Of a DNA stretch of 64,000 bases, positions 26,501-38,506 are shown piece by piece. The translations under genes were made by a program, and so were the position numbers. The notes under the pieces were generated by a model, which did not search any database, had not been told where the DNA came from, and worked only from the letters and a program-made list of their open reading frames with translations. This DNA is from Ophthalmolycus amberensis (Eukaryota; Chordata; Actinopteri; Perciformes; Zoarcidae). The stretch lies in the NCBI GenBank assembly GCA_024529925.1, contig JAFEUB010000774.1:607501-671500 (forward strand), written 5' to 3'. Every line of letters starts with the position of its first letter. Position 1 is the first letter of the stretch.

Positions 26501-29500
26501 TTTAATTTTTATTTTTTTTACTGTATTTGAAATAATGTACACTAGTTTGGTCACAAGCTAACATCTGTGCCATCTGTCATTTGCAGAACTCTCCGTCCTT
26601 ATCTTCATTGCCCTGACTTTCAATGGCTTTGGGGGCATGTGCATGACCTTCACCTCTCTCACAGTAAGTGTGCGCACGGTTTATGTGTTCTTCTCCTGCT
26701 CCAGAGCCTTTGCACCCACTGCATTATGTTCGTCAAGATGTACCTTTTCTGTCTTCATAGGTCTTTGTCTTGCTGTTGGTGCTCTGTTCTAATAGTTTGC
26801 TGGCTCCTTGCCTGCTTACACTCTCCCTCCCCTCTTGTCTGGCATTCTGGTTTTTTTGGCTTCTTACACTGCACTCTGTGTTCCTAGCACACTCTGTGTT
26901 CCAGCACACTCTGTGTTCTTCGGTGGGGAGAGTTTATTGGGAGAGAGGGAGTTACTCGATGGTCCATGGTCACTTTCTGCTGTATCTATTATTGCGCTTC
27001 AGCAGGAACATCATAGCAACTGCTGGGTGTTGGAGCTGTTCATCTCTCTGTCTTTCTTTTTTTTCACAAACACATGCGCACACTGTAATGTACATACACA
27101 AAAAGACACTAATCCCATCAATTCATGTTTGCAAACTAATGCAGTCAAACACAAGTAGCAATGCAGCATCGCTGTCTAAAGTGAATAATAAGGCTGCAGG
27201 GTAGAGATACTCGACAGCTCTAACTTGCAGTTTCACATCGTATAAACGAAAGAGAAAGATTAACAATTAATATAATCATGAAGATATCAGAAGCTCCCAT
27301 TATTATTATTTTTTAATGCTCCTTTGCGTTGCCCTTTAGGCTTCCTTATTTTGTGTTAACAGGGAATTTAAAAGAGTATTGCATTCCTAATTTTAAAAAA
27401 AAGTATCAACATTGTTGCAGCAGGACCAGATATATTATCCTTTTTTATTCGAATCATTCCATGTTTAAACCTGGAGCCTACATTACCCACAATGCAAACT
27501 TGACCCCTCAACAGTTGATTGGAGAGCAGTTAATGTAGAATTGAGCCACTATAGGCTCAAGCAGAGATGAAGAGCCGGCTAGGTGCTCACTTATTTCTAA
27601 CTCCATACCCCCAGATTATTTTTCATTCAGTCTTCAGCCCCAACCGATTTTGTGCAGCTCCAACTGGAGCTATTAAAGGTTTTATACAACTTATTTTGAC
27701 ATACCCTGTCGTACTACCTTTAGCTCTGTAAACAGGCTGTGATATGTAAAATCAGTGCTCTTTGAGATTGAGCCACAGAACCAGATATACACAAAGACAA
27801 AACAACTGATGGTCTTGAGGACTGGCAGGATCAACCCCTCACCATTCATTTACATTCTTCCCCTGCTGTTCTTCCTCTCACTGTTCCATCCCCTTGTCAT
27901 CAGTTCAGGCTTACGGTGACTCACACAGGAGTCCTGGGCCGTACCATGGTGATGCTGTTCACTAGAGAGGGCCTCTATTCCAGTAAATCTCCCAATAAAT
28001 GTCCCTTTTCTATACCACCACAGGCTGTTACTGTGATGTACATGTACTATGTGGTATTTGTTGCATCTAAATATATCATTAGTTGGTGCCACAGGCCTGA
28101 AAGTCATTGATAAAACCATAATGTAGGGCTCTGCTTGCTCTTTTGTATTGGAGGCCCCCAGAATCTGTGTATTAAACCACATCTTCCTCTGAAACCACCT
28201 TTCCCTCCATCTCCCTCACAACCTGATATACAATACTTGAAACACTCAGTGTTGGGTTAATCATTAGCCTCTATGCTGCTTCTTGACTCTTTGATCATGA
28301 CTGCACCATACAGGCATTCAGTCTCAGCTGACAGGTGTTGGGTAATACTCAGCTGCCCTCTGGTTTTATGTGAAGCACTTTGAATTACCTTGTTGTTGAA
28401 ATGTGCTATACAAATAAACTTGCCTTGCCTCTGCGGTTGTCAGGTCACCGTTCCCCTTCAGGTTTGTCCAGCAGCCGCTTATGTATTTGTTATGTTTAAA
28501 AACCTATTAGGGCAGTTGTTCCAAATACTCTTGGTGAGACTGCTATGGGAGACTGGGTGCTTCAATATGCATACTCAATACTCAATTTAGTACCCACACA
28601 AACATATACCTCTTCCTCAGCTTCCCCCAGTCTGATGTAATTGGATGTGCTTGTTGTTGTTCAGTCTCTTGAAAACAGAACAGCTTGTGAATGCCTTTGT
28701 ATTTGGATGCTTTGCCACCCACTGTCTCCCCTGTTTCCCCTCCCAGCTCTCTTTTATCTGTCCTCAAACGGGAGTAAAGCATGTAAAAGTCACCTCACCT
28801 CTGTCACCCCGTCTGGGCAGCGCTGCGTTTATGTTGTGTGGTGGACAGCTGTGTGTGTGTGTTATGTGATGCTGTTTTATATTGCTTTTACTCGCGTTCC
28901 ACGACACTTTGTTGTGTTTTAGTTTCTCTGATGTCTGCTTGCTAATTGTTTCTCACTGTTGTGAGTATGTCTCTTTCTCTTTCCTTCTAGCTCCCGAACA
29001 TGTTCGGGGACCTCCGCTCCACCTTCATCGCCCTGATGATTGGCTCCTATGCCTCCTCCGCTGTCACCTTCCCTGGTGTCAAGGTTTGTCATTCCATACT
29101 GCTGTCGTAGAATTGTTTAATTAAACTGCCTTACCTCTTGAATGCAATGTGCAGCCCCATTTAGCGTCCACTCTCCGCCAACATATTTGGAGGATTGTGT
29201 AGCCTTTGCAGAAGCATACACTCCTTCCATTGCGTTCTGATTTCAGGCGTGTGTTGTCTCGTTGTTTGTGTTTATTGGTCATGTTCCGATGTGCACAGGT
29301 GATCTACGACCTTGGCATATCTTTCATTTCTATCCTGGTGGTGTGGGCTGCATGTGCTGGACTGGTCTTCTTCAACTGCTTCTTCAACTGGCCAATGGAG
29401 CCGTTCCCAGGACCAGAAGACATGGACTACACGTTAGTACCACAGATGTTCACAGTGGCGTACAGACACAGACCCACATGTACACATATACATATATAAG

Positions 29501-32500
29501 CTCACTTATAAACACAAGCTAGTAAACTGTGTGTTCCAAAGTTTATGGAGCACTCAACACCATAGACGCTGTTTGACAAATAAGTATGTAATATGGGCAA
29601 AATGTGCAGTGTAGGCTGATGCTGCAGGTTAAAGTCCATCTGCTGATGATCACACACTGTACGCATCCCCGTGGAAAATTCTTGTTAATTAGAATCAAAC
29701 TTTTTAATGGTTGTTCAGTGAAAAACGTTCACGCAGGGCATATGCATGTTTCCTGTATATCACCATTTTCTATTAATGATAATAGAAATAATCTATTTTT
29801 ACACATTTCTATTTGTCCATGAGCTTCTCCCTTGTCACTTACCTCTGTCCTTCCTCACACATTTTCCTCTGCTCCCATTTTCTTTTATTCTTCCCATCCC
29901 CTTATCCTCCTCCTCCGCTTTCTCAGCATTAAGATCAAGTTCAGCTGGCTGGGCTTCGACCATAAAATCACAGGGAAGCAGTTCTATAACCAAGTGACCA
30001 CAGTGGGACGTCGTCTAAGTGTGGGCGACAACCTGAAGCAGAAGGAGCTGGTGACTAAGGATGGAAACAAGCTCTGCCTCTCCACCATGGACCTGGAAAT
30101 GGAGAGCAAGACAAAAGAAGAGTGTAAGAGCAGCAGAATTCAACCCCCTCGTTGACCCCCCTCTTTTTGCTCTTCTCCCTAAAGCATGTTGTTCACCTCC
30201 GTTGCATTCCTGTTTCTCCTCTGCAGCCCAGTCATTCTTGAAAACCATCATCAGCCCGATCTTCCTGCTCAGTCTGGTGACCATGTCCGTCACTCAGCTC
30301 CGTCTCTTGTTCTACATGGGGGCCATGAACAGCGTGCTGGAGTCGCTCAGTGGTGGAGACCTCAACACAGGTCAGTGGCCCTGCAGTTTGAGTCGTGCGC
30401 CTTTCAGTGTGTGCGGAGACAAATATGAACACTTGTTGATTGTTGTATTTTTCTTTACTTGGATCAAGTTGTTTCTACTGTGCTTTATGACTTAAAAGCA
30501 GCTGGACTTACGAGGGTTTCAATTTAATTTTCAGTGGAAAGAATGGAGCTCGGTAAGAATCAAAGCTTGTATCAGTAGATCGCTGAAGAATTAGATTATT
30601 AACTCTCAAGCTGACTACAATTGCTTCATTTCATCTTTGTTTGAGCTTGCCCGTTCGCCATTTCAATAACAGAGTCCTTGGACTGTCATTCAGCTTTAAC
30701 CTGAAACCACCAGGTACCATTCTGTTGTACTCATTAACTATCCTTGCCCCTCAGCTCCAGCAGAGAGCATACGTCATATGATACAAGCAGTTCCACATGA
30801 CTCACTTTTCATTTCTCATTACACCCTTGGCAATAAATCCCCTCACATTGGCAAGAAATGGACTTTTGAACAGCAGTTTCCTCCATACCCGCTTTTAATT
30901 GGAACTAATAATTAACTGTACCATCATAATCATTAACCAGGTAGAAAAGGGTCATGAACCCACAATATCGGTCGTATTTTTATCCTTTCCTCTAACAACC
31001 TCCCCTTTCTTAATTGTTCTTAATTTGTAATAATCATTGAACCTTTTTTTAAAACCTTTCTGACCCTTCTCTCAGTGGGTCTGTACTCCTCCATCTTCGG
31101 CGTACTGCAGCTGCTTTGCCTGATGACCACTCCTGTGATTGGTCAGATCATGGACTGGAAGCTGAAGGACTGTGATGATGGAGAGGAGGAAAAGGAGCCC
31201 TACAGAAAGTGTGTCAACTTGTGCCTGAGACTGCCTCAAATCCCTTCCATTTATAGCTTCAGACATTGTTGCAATGCAATGTCTCAGCGACGAAAACAAG
31301 AAATTGTCCGTTATTGTGAAATAGAGTTGCGATATCAGTGCCTGCATAATCTGACCTCTCTTTCTGTCCACATTTTGTCCACAAGGGGGGAGACAAAGCG
31401 CAGAGACAAAAAGACCCAGAAGGTGACCAATGCCTTGCGAGCGTTCGTCCTCACAAACGTCCTTCTAGTGGGATTTGGGATCACTTGTCTGGTGCCCAAT
31501 CTCCCCCTGCAGGTGAGTGGTCCTCTTCAGCTGTCAGATTCAAACAGGCCTTCAAAGTGCTTCAGCGAGACAACTGAGACAACTTTCATTTTGTAACCTT
31601 GTTAATTTGTGGTGTTTTATCCAGTTTAATCCTGTTAATGTAGTGTTACTTTAGCATTAATGTAGCATGGGGAACGGGTTAGCCTGACTCCACCAACCAG
31701 GAGACAGCTATTAGTTAGCATGCACTGGATACAGATTAAACAAACAAGACATTATGGGTTAAGTGGTGAGCTTTAGAAGGGCTGTTGATTTACCTTTGGA
31801 CAGAGCCAGGCTAGTTGTTTCCTCCTGTTTCCAGTCTTTATGCTGTGCTAAGGTAAGCGGCTGCTGGATGTAGCTTCATATTTATTGGATAGACGTGAGA
31901 GTGTATTTATCTTCTCATCTAACTATTCCTTTGAGACCCGCATGAACCGACTGACAGAAATGAACTAAATGATTGTGAATATTGAACTCCTCTGCTTTCA
32001 TCTTTTCCACAGATTGTGTCATTTGTCTTACACACTGTGGTGAGAGGATTCATTCACTCAGCGGTTGGCGGCCTCTATGCTGCTGTGTAAGTCTCAATGT
32101 GCTTCTAGCCTCACACCACCCACAAACACACATCATCATCATCACCACCTACCTTCGTCTCCTGTACGTGGATGCAGCTTCTAACTGAGAGACTAATTGT
32201 ACTGCTTGTGTCTCTGCAGGTATCCCTCCTCACAGTTTGGCAGTCTAACAGGCATGCAGTCTCTGGTCAGTGCTGTGTTTGCTCTACTGCAGCAACCCCT
32301 GTTTCTGGCTATGATGGGACCCTTGGAAGGAGACCCATTCTGGGTATGAATGCACACACACATACAGACACACACACTTCAAAACTCTCTCAAATCAAAC
32401 CATCGGACGTGGCTGATTCTGGTGTTATCCCTCAGGTCAATATTGGGCTCTTTGGTGTCAGTATGCTGGGCTTCTTGCTGCCTCTCTACCTGATCTGCTA

Positions 32501-32597
32501 CAGACAGACGCTCTACAAACAGCAACAACAAAGGGAGGACAACGCGAAGATCTACTTCAAAATCAACGGCTCTGACATCCCTGAGGCCTACGTCTAG
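23515..32597 (+). CDS. slc43a2: Large neutral amino-acid transporter SLC43A2 (LAT4), 13 coding exons
   Basis: Sodium-independent facilitated transport of branched-chain and other large neutral amino acids across the plasma membrane. Coding exons: 23515-23674, 25944-26247, 26408-26463, 26587-26663, 28991-29083, 29299-29432, 29927-30123, 30227-30370, 31076-31208, 31386-31512, 32013-32086, 32220-32343, 32436-32597; 594 residues, close to the mammalian length. The N-terminus RRWWMA followed by [20 protein letters not shown] matches LAT4 more closely than LAT3. MDKYGPRKLRLLG is the family's major-facilitator loop motif, and FNWPMEPFPGPEDMDY and KIKFSWLGFDHKITGKQFY are family-specific. The exofacial loop after TM1 carries NSS and NLT glycosylation sites. 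Twelve membrane segments are expected from the family. The ATG is chosen from the family N-terminus; exon 1 starts at the acceptor at 23363. The gene lies between the ferroxidase gene and pitpna, beside pitpna as in mammals. Paralogue (a or b) not determined. Confidence 0.95.
23675..25943 (+). other. Intron after slc43a2 coding exon 1
   Basis: Starts GTGAGT at 23675 and ends TTCAG at 25943. No second gene, repeat family or RNA gene was recognised within it. Confidence 0.6.
26664..28990 (+). other. Intron 4 of slc43a2
   Basis: Contains a three-copy short tandem repeat near 26873-26914 (unit about 17 bases with CACACTCTGTGTTC) and a LINE/SINE 3' tail at 28360-28430. Several open frames up to 144 codons have no similarity and are treated as chance. 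Confidence 0.6.
28360..28432 (+). mobile_element. L2-type LINE or derived SINE 3' tail fragment
   Basis: The words GAAGCACTTTGAATTACC, TTGTTGTTGAAATGTGCTA and CAAATAAACTTGCC form the well-known 3' terminus of fish L2-family elements, with a short CTTGC tail. Only about 70 bases are left. The conserved terminus makes the assignment fairly safe even at this length. Confidence 0.7.
31209..31385 (+). other. Stop-free 177-nt intron of slc43a2 (exitron-like)
   Basis: The interval between coding exons 9 and 10 has a weak donor (AA|GTGTGT) and acceptor (AAG). Its length is a multiple of three and it contains no stop in the reading frame of both flanking exons. Retention would insert 59 residues into the cytoplasmic loop rich in acidic and basic residues. 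Splicing is preferred here because family members lack the insert. Confidence 0.6.
31690..31940. mobile_element. Non-autonomous DNA transposon (MITE) remnant, copy A
   Basis: Words such as CTTTGGACAGAGCCAGGCTAG, CTGTTTCCAGTCTTTATGCTG, GTAGCTTCATATTTA and CTCATCTAACTATTCCTTTGA match one arm of a very common fish foldback MITE. The reverse complement of this arm shares blocks (AATATGAAGCTA, CCAGCAGCC, AGCATAAAGAC) with the element at 43258-43475. It lies in the intron after slc43a2 coding exon 10. Confidence 0.75.
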
Positions 32598-33955
32598 ACT
32601 CTAGAGGAAAGTCAACGCAGAGAAATGGATAACAGAGGATGAAGAACGATCTTTTACTGGGAAATTGGCAATCCAGTCAAGGACAACTGAAATGTTAACT
32701 ATTTAGAATATGACATTTAAACCTACTGTGTAATTGTTATAGGTCCCCATCGAGTAAAGACAAGATACAACAAGATAAACTGATGCTGCGGTTGTCACAA
32801 AAACGGGTCAGTTGGACAGTCGCTAAGGAAGAAAGTGAAACGCGGAGGGAAAAAGAAAAAACAAGAGGAAAGACTGTGAAAGGAAAGAGGCATGAGCCCT
32901 CTGCATCTCCCCCAAAATCCTCTGACTTCTCTTTTTATTGCCTCCTCTCTGAGAGGCACATCAGTGCAGATCCGTTCCACATAAGACTGTTTTAATATTC
33001 CCCAAATGAACAGAAAAGGAGAGTTTGTTTAGCTCATGAAACATCCTCCCTGTGACAGCGTCAAGACTGCTAAACGTCCCCCACAAAACGACCTCACCAT
33101 AATTAGTTATTGTCTCATATGTTGACTTTGTATCATCCTGATTGTAAATGGCATAACATGGTGCTTTTGATCGATGGTGTAAGGTAAGTGTGGACTACAT
33201 GGCATTAATGAGCGACAGGGAGGAGAGAAGAACCTTATTGCTGATGTTTTAAAGAGACTATGGGGCTGGATTGTTTTCTTTTCTTTTTTTTACCAGGCTA
33301 ACATCTTACTATAGTCTAAAACAGGTGTAGCCTAGAATATACTGTCATATGGATGAATGTCCGTGTTTTTTGGGGCTGTATTATGAAAGAGGGACGTCAA
33401 ACTAATTGCGGTATGTTTTGCTAAAAGCAAAATGTTCATGTATGTTTAGAGTATTTATTTTATTTCTTGCTTTCTTTAGTTTTGTTTTTGTATGTTAAGT
33501 TTACCGGGATTGCCTTGTGAATTCATATTTGTTCATTGGGCAGCATTACACATATCAGTGAAAATAGTCTCCCCATCATGTTCTCCATTCAGTGTATCCA
33601 TAAAATCTTCATCATACACCGTTCAGCACTTTATACACTGTTAGCCCCTTTACAATACATTTCAAACACATCACGCAGCTCATTTCAGCACTTCTCTCCT
33701 GATGCCTCTCTAAAATAGTACCACTTTCATTTTGGGCTCCTCCAACCTTCTTACATGTATTTATTTCATTTTACGTTCACTTTTCATCCCGTATTTAAAT
33801 CATGCTGTGCTGACAACGCATGTCTGATCGTACACTGTTGTTCGCATAGAGCTCTTCTACAGCTGAAGATAATGTAGAGATGTTGTATTGTTGGCATACC
33901 TTTTTGAAAATGGAAGAATTTGTGGGGGTTAATAAAGATGACTTGATCTCTTTAA
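32598..33955 (+). other. slc43a2 3' UTR with polyadenylation signal
   Basis: No intron or gene is evident after the TAG stop. An AATAAA at 33931-33936 is the first strong polyadenylation signal followed by T-rich sequence, giving a 3' UTR of about 1.35 kb. Its end is inferred. Confidence 0.6.
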
Positions 33956-34197
33956 GTGGTCGATCTTGTTCATATTTTCTTTTACTGCTCAACAGGCTAA
34001 ATTAAATGACTTTCTGTAACTTTGTTGTGTAACTTTTACCGGCGTTCACAGAAAGTTAACGCTTACATTCTGAGTGCGATGACATTATAACAGATCTTAA
34101 CCCAGATATTGCTTCCTTTTTTTCATTTGTTATGGATGCATGATTTGTTTTCTGTTTCTGAAAGGCTAAATACAAAATTCCAGTGGAAGCCCACTGT

Positions 34198-34260
34198 TAA
34201 TCAGAATCAGAATCAGAACTGTTTATTGCCATGGCATGTTGAATATAAGGAATTTGACAT
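34198..34260 (-). mobile_element. LINE/SINE 3' terminus with (GATTCT)n tail
   Basis: Read on the minus strand it ends CATGGCAATAAACAGTTCTG followed by repeated GATTCT, a terminus common to fish retroelements that are otherwise 5'-truncated. Only the end remains. Confidence 0.55.
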
Positions 34261-35252
34261 GACGGGAGGTGCATAACATTTAACAATCAACAGTTTATAG
34301 TTCGGCTTTTAATTTGAAATTCAGTCTTGAGAAGACAACAGTGGCCTTTTGAGATTTGTGAATCCGAAAAGGCGTAAAAATCAAATATGGAACCAATATG
34401 CAGCTGATGGAGTTTTAAGCTTGTTGCGTAACCAACCAACAGAGGTCAGTATTGGCAGCGTGTTTTTGAAGGCCATCACACTTGATGAAGAAACAAGTGA
34501 AACATTTCTGCCTTATTTTAGGCCTAACTGCAACAGAATTACAGTCGCTTTTTACGGATTGTTTTTAATATGGAAACAAGAGGACTTGAAACACACTAAC
34601 AAAGAACAGAAACTCAATCCACAGACGTTTAAACCCAACCTAAAAAGATTTAAACTGATTCCCACTTTCAACACAGTCTGTATAACTCTACATTTTTCAT
34701 ATATATGTTATATATTGATATATTATTTTTATCCAGAAAATGCTTATCTGCTTTAACAACAGTGTTTACTGTAAGAAATGGGTGTCCCCTGACTCCATGT
34801 CCCCCAGGAAGCTTGTTCAGAGGTGAGATTACTCAGAGTAATTCAGATTTTCCACCAGATGTTCCCGGAACAATCTCAGTTTGGTTTTACCAAGTCTGTC
34901 AACACTGCACTCTCATCTGATACTCCACCAGCGGATGGTTATCCCTTGTTGCCTTGACACCACAGCCCCTCCTGTCACCTGAGAACGTCACTCACATCAG
35001 GGACAGCGCATGGCTCCATGGAGCTCTGCTGGCCTGGTGCATGCTGCTGCTGCAACTGTTTGTTGGCTGACCGACCCCTGTGGTTTGTTCAGGTACACGG
35101 TTCAATAAGGCCACATGAGACCACTGCCCTAACGTCACTGAGAAGCAAGTAGTGGGCCATTCACAGTATGTGCTGTTGAACAATTTGATCAGGCACTTAT
35201 TAGGAGCTAAAAGGGAATTTTCTCTGTGCTCTATCCCTTCATACCAATCGAT

Positions 35253-35266
35253 GAGATAGATAGATG

Positions 35267-35336
<70 letters not shown>
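35253..35336. repeat. Compound (GATA)(GACA)n(GATA)n microsatellite
   Basis: Short GATA units, then a GACA run, then a GATA run, about 84 bases in all. This GATA plus GACA mixture is the composition described for Bkm-type satellite repeats. Confidence 0.95.
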
Positions 35337-35337
<1 letters not shown>

Positions 35338-36529
35338 GTACCATTCATTGTACTGTACATCTATTACAGGGGGTAGAAGGGGTCCTATACATGAGAAGAC
35401 TGAGGAATGATAAGCGGATGTTGGCAGGCGGATACAGATGCGCTATAAATACAGCAGCAGTGCGCTGTTACATCATTTTAAACTCACACGTGCACTCACT
35501 CACATCCTGCGATCTCAGGGACGCGGGGCTGGATTAGTGACCTGTGATTCCTTGTCATCACTTCACGTGCTAACACAATCTTATAGACCCGTGGGTGGTG
35601 GACCATAAGCGTGCCCAGGGGACCTCCGGGGGTCCTTGAGAGATTAACAGGTTAGCCTGCGATTCCTTTGCGGATATGAGGGTTTTTGAGGTTGACTGCA
35701 CAGACTTACCTTCACGATTCCATCTTCTAACGCTTTTAGGCTACATATATGTGATGGTTATTGGAAGCACACCGACATAAATGTTTTTTTTGTAATGTAA
35801 AACACAATGTCTGTCATCAGTGGCAGATCGGCTATCTAGTGGACAGGAGTGGGTTTGGAATTTCTGAAGGCAGATAATCACATTAGATTCAGGGACTTTG
35901 TTTAAAGGGCTCATAAAGCTGACGCACTGTGCGTCTGTGCCAGCGGTGGTGGTCCCCGTATCAACTCTTTATATACTCTGATGGTGAACAACCACGCTTC
36001 TACGTCACCGTGACTGCGATGACGCAGAGGGTGGAGCACACTCTGAAGAAAAATGGTTCAGAGAAGCATGGGCTAAGTCTGTTTTATGTTTTTAAATGTT
36101 TTAGGATCTAGAGCTGCTGCATCGACCTTCCTGTAAAATATTTATTACAAATTTGTTTTTGAGTGCGAGCGATTTCCCTTTTTTTTCATTACATAAAGTT
36201 CAAATACATAATGAAGCCTGTACCCTATTCCACTGGGAACTAAATTAAATGTCAGCTTTAGAGAGCCTTTAAATTACAAATACACTTGAACTATTATATA
36301 TATTCTTTTTTTCCAAACGTCTGTTTTTTTCCAGAGTGAGCTGTTCCAAAAACCTGCAGAATTAGACATTAAACATGTCAAGTATATTTATTTATGATCT
36401 ATCTATAAAACTGGATGGCTCAATTAGTCCCTCTCAGTAATTCTGTCGAGGCTGTATAGACCCACCGCATCATCCTCAGCCCACCCTCTGGTGAACCATC
36501 CTCTTTCTGTGTGTAGTCTGCTCTGCACA

Positions 36530-36756
36530 GGCCTCGCTGCTCTGCGCGCAACAGCAACGCCGCGCCGCGGCCCCGATCAGGAAGTGAATTTGAAGAAAAT
36601 AAGCGACTGTGGAGGTAGAATGACATAGAGGGGGAGAGGTGGGAGAGAAGCAAGCGGAGAAAGAAGAGACCAACGGCGGGAGGAATCGACCCTGTTTCTG
36701 GACCTGTATTGAGCTGCTCCCCTCTTGGATAATAGGGCATAACACACCGCCAAAAA
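36530..36756 (+). promoter_or_regulatory. CpG-rich promoter and 5' UTR of pitpna
   Basis: A CpG cluster at 36541-36580 lies about 180 bases before the pitpna start codon, and CpG density stays raised to about 37330. No TATA box is seen, as expected for a ubiquitously expressed gene. The exact start is unknown. Confidence 0.5.
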
Positions 36757-38475
36757 ATGCTCATAAAGGAATTGTAAGTAACTGTGTGTGCATGTGTGAG
36801 TGTGTGTCTGTGAGAGAGAGAGCGCGGAGGATGTGCGCGCGTTTATCCGTCAGGTTTCGCAGCGCTGACATTGTGCCCGGTCGCCTGAGAGTGGAATTAC
36901 AAGAGTGCGGCCAAGGAAGATGTCGACATCCCGTATCTGCTCGACTCCGTGACCGTCATCATGTTCATGCATGCGACACTCCATCACCCTTGAGCATTCA
37001 CTGGGTAAATGGAGAGATAATAACGCGGCGGCTGTAGATGCATCAGCAGCCGGCGCATGCATGGCTGTGCCCTTCACATTTTGCATCACGAGCCCTCAAG
37101 TGAAATCGGGAGGCTCTCCATGTAGCGGACGGACAGGCTAATCGTCCTTTGCTCTGGTGCTAAAATGACGGATGCGCTACATGTGAGTGGTGGAGCTGAG
37201 GGAGAAATGGCTGGTGTAAGCCGCGCCGTGCCAGCGTCCATCCCTGTAAGCCGCTGTGGCTATGTTATTGGTGCGCGGTGAAGGTGAAACCACTGATGGA
37301 GCAGTCCGGCATTTACCTCTAGAGGAATGGAGAGGACGAGGTGTAGAGGGACCCCGGGTGGAGTAACGGGTGGGAGTGGGCAAGTATAAGGGAAATGGCA
37401 ACAAATGGCGAGGTTTTGACGCACCAGTCATTTCTGAGAATTTTGACAGCTGGGCCGAGGGGACGGGTTGGCACACGAAGTGCGAGCAAACGGAAAGATT
37501 TTTTTTTTCACACGTTAGCCTACTTCAACACATTGCTGTTGCAGGCCTCAGTGTTCGGGATCACTGAGGCCTATACTCAGAATCAGCTGGTGGTTAGTAT
37601 CAGGGTAAGGCCAATGGATTGCAGATGCTTTGGGATGATATTGGCCTTGAGATGAGAAATCAGATGTTGTGGACTTCAGACAGTATATGGTGGTTCCTTC
37701 ATTTCCATGCTCATAACTGGTGTCAGCCTGTACACCAGACTTTTAAGGAGCGAGTGACCCCCTATAATTTCAGATGATTTTGCACCATTTTTTATACGAA
37801 ATATCTAAATATTCATAAGATATATGTGTTTTAATTGTTTATTTCCATTCTAGGGCAAGGTCAGAGCTGCACTGTACTGTACATTGGCACACATGTTCAG
37901 CTATTGGCAGCTTGAGCCTAAAAATAACACTCTGATCTTGAAAAATCTATATTGGCTGGCTTAAATTATTGTCTTGATGTCTCACCAAATGTATGCAATC
38001 AATTAATGGCTCAGTATCGAATAAAAAAATAAAGCTCATGATGAGAATGATGGCATGACTAAAGATCCGACGTGATTAGGGAGAGTCTGGGTCTCAGCAG
38101 TCTGCCTGGAAATTAATTAAATCGGTCACGATTAAATGCTAAATGCACTTCTACACGCTGTCAACACACGGGCACACAAAGAGGCTTGTACATGAACACA
38201 CACACACACACAAATTCCACCATGGGGGTCAAGAGACAGTGAATTGATTCATGTACTGCTGTAGTACAGACAGTTTTTTTTACTCTGTACTGTAAATCCC
38301 TCCTAGTACAATTTTTCTCCAATTCCATGAGCTTTGGCAGGTGCACAGTGTTGCCAGAGCCACTGTAGAATGTGTCATGTGATGAAGATAATGGGGAAAA
38401 AGCAGTGTGAACAGACTGAGAAGACGAACAATGCAGGAGAGAAGACACCTGATCTTCCTGTCAAGACCTTTAGAC

Positions 38476-38506
<31 letters not shown>

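Larger units (their letters stand above)
33956..36540. other. Intergenic between slc43a2 and pitpna
   Basis: Holds a LINE 3' tail fragment (34198-34250) and a GATA/GACA microsatellite (35253-35336). An isolated TATAAATA near 35446 has no supported transcript. The 135-codon open frame at 34349-34756 shows no similarity or splice context and is not called a gene. Confidence 0.55.

Noticed and set aside
26770..27204. 144-codon and 116-codon overlapping frames in slc43a2 intron 4
   Set aside because: Two frames open over the same low-complexity pyrimidine-rich DNA with a short tandem repeat; no family match and inside an intron.
34349..34756. 135-codon open frame between slc43a2 and pitpna
   Set aside because: No recognisable similarity, splice context or CpG promoter, and composition like the surrounding AT-rich DNA.
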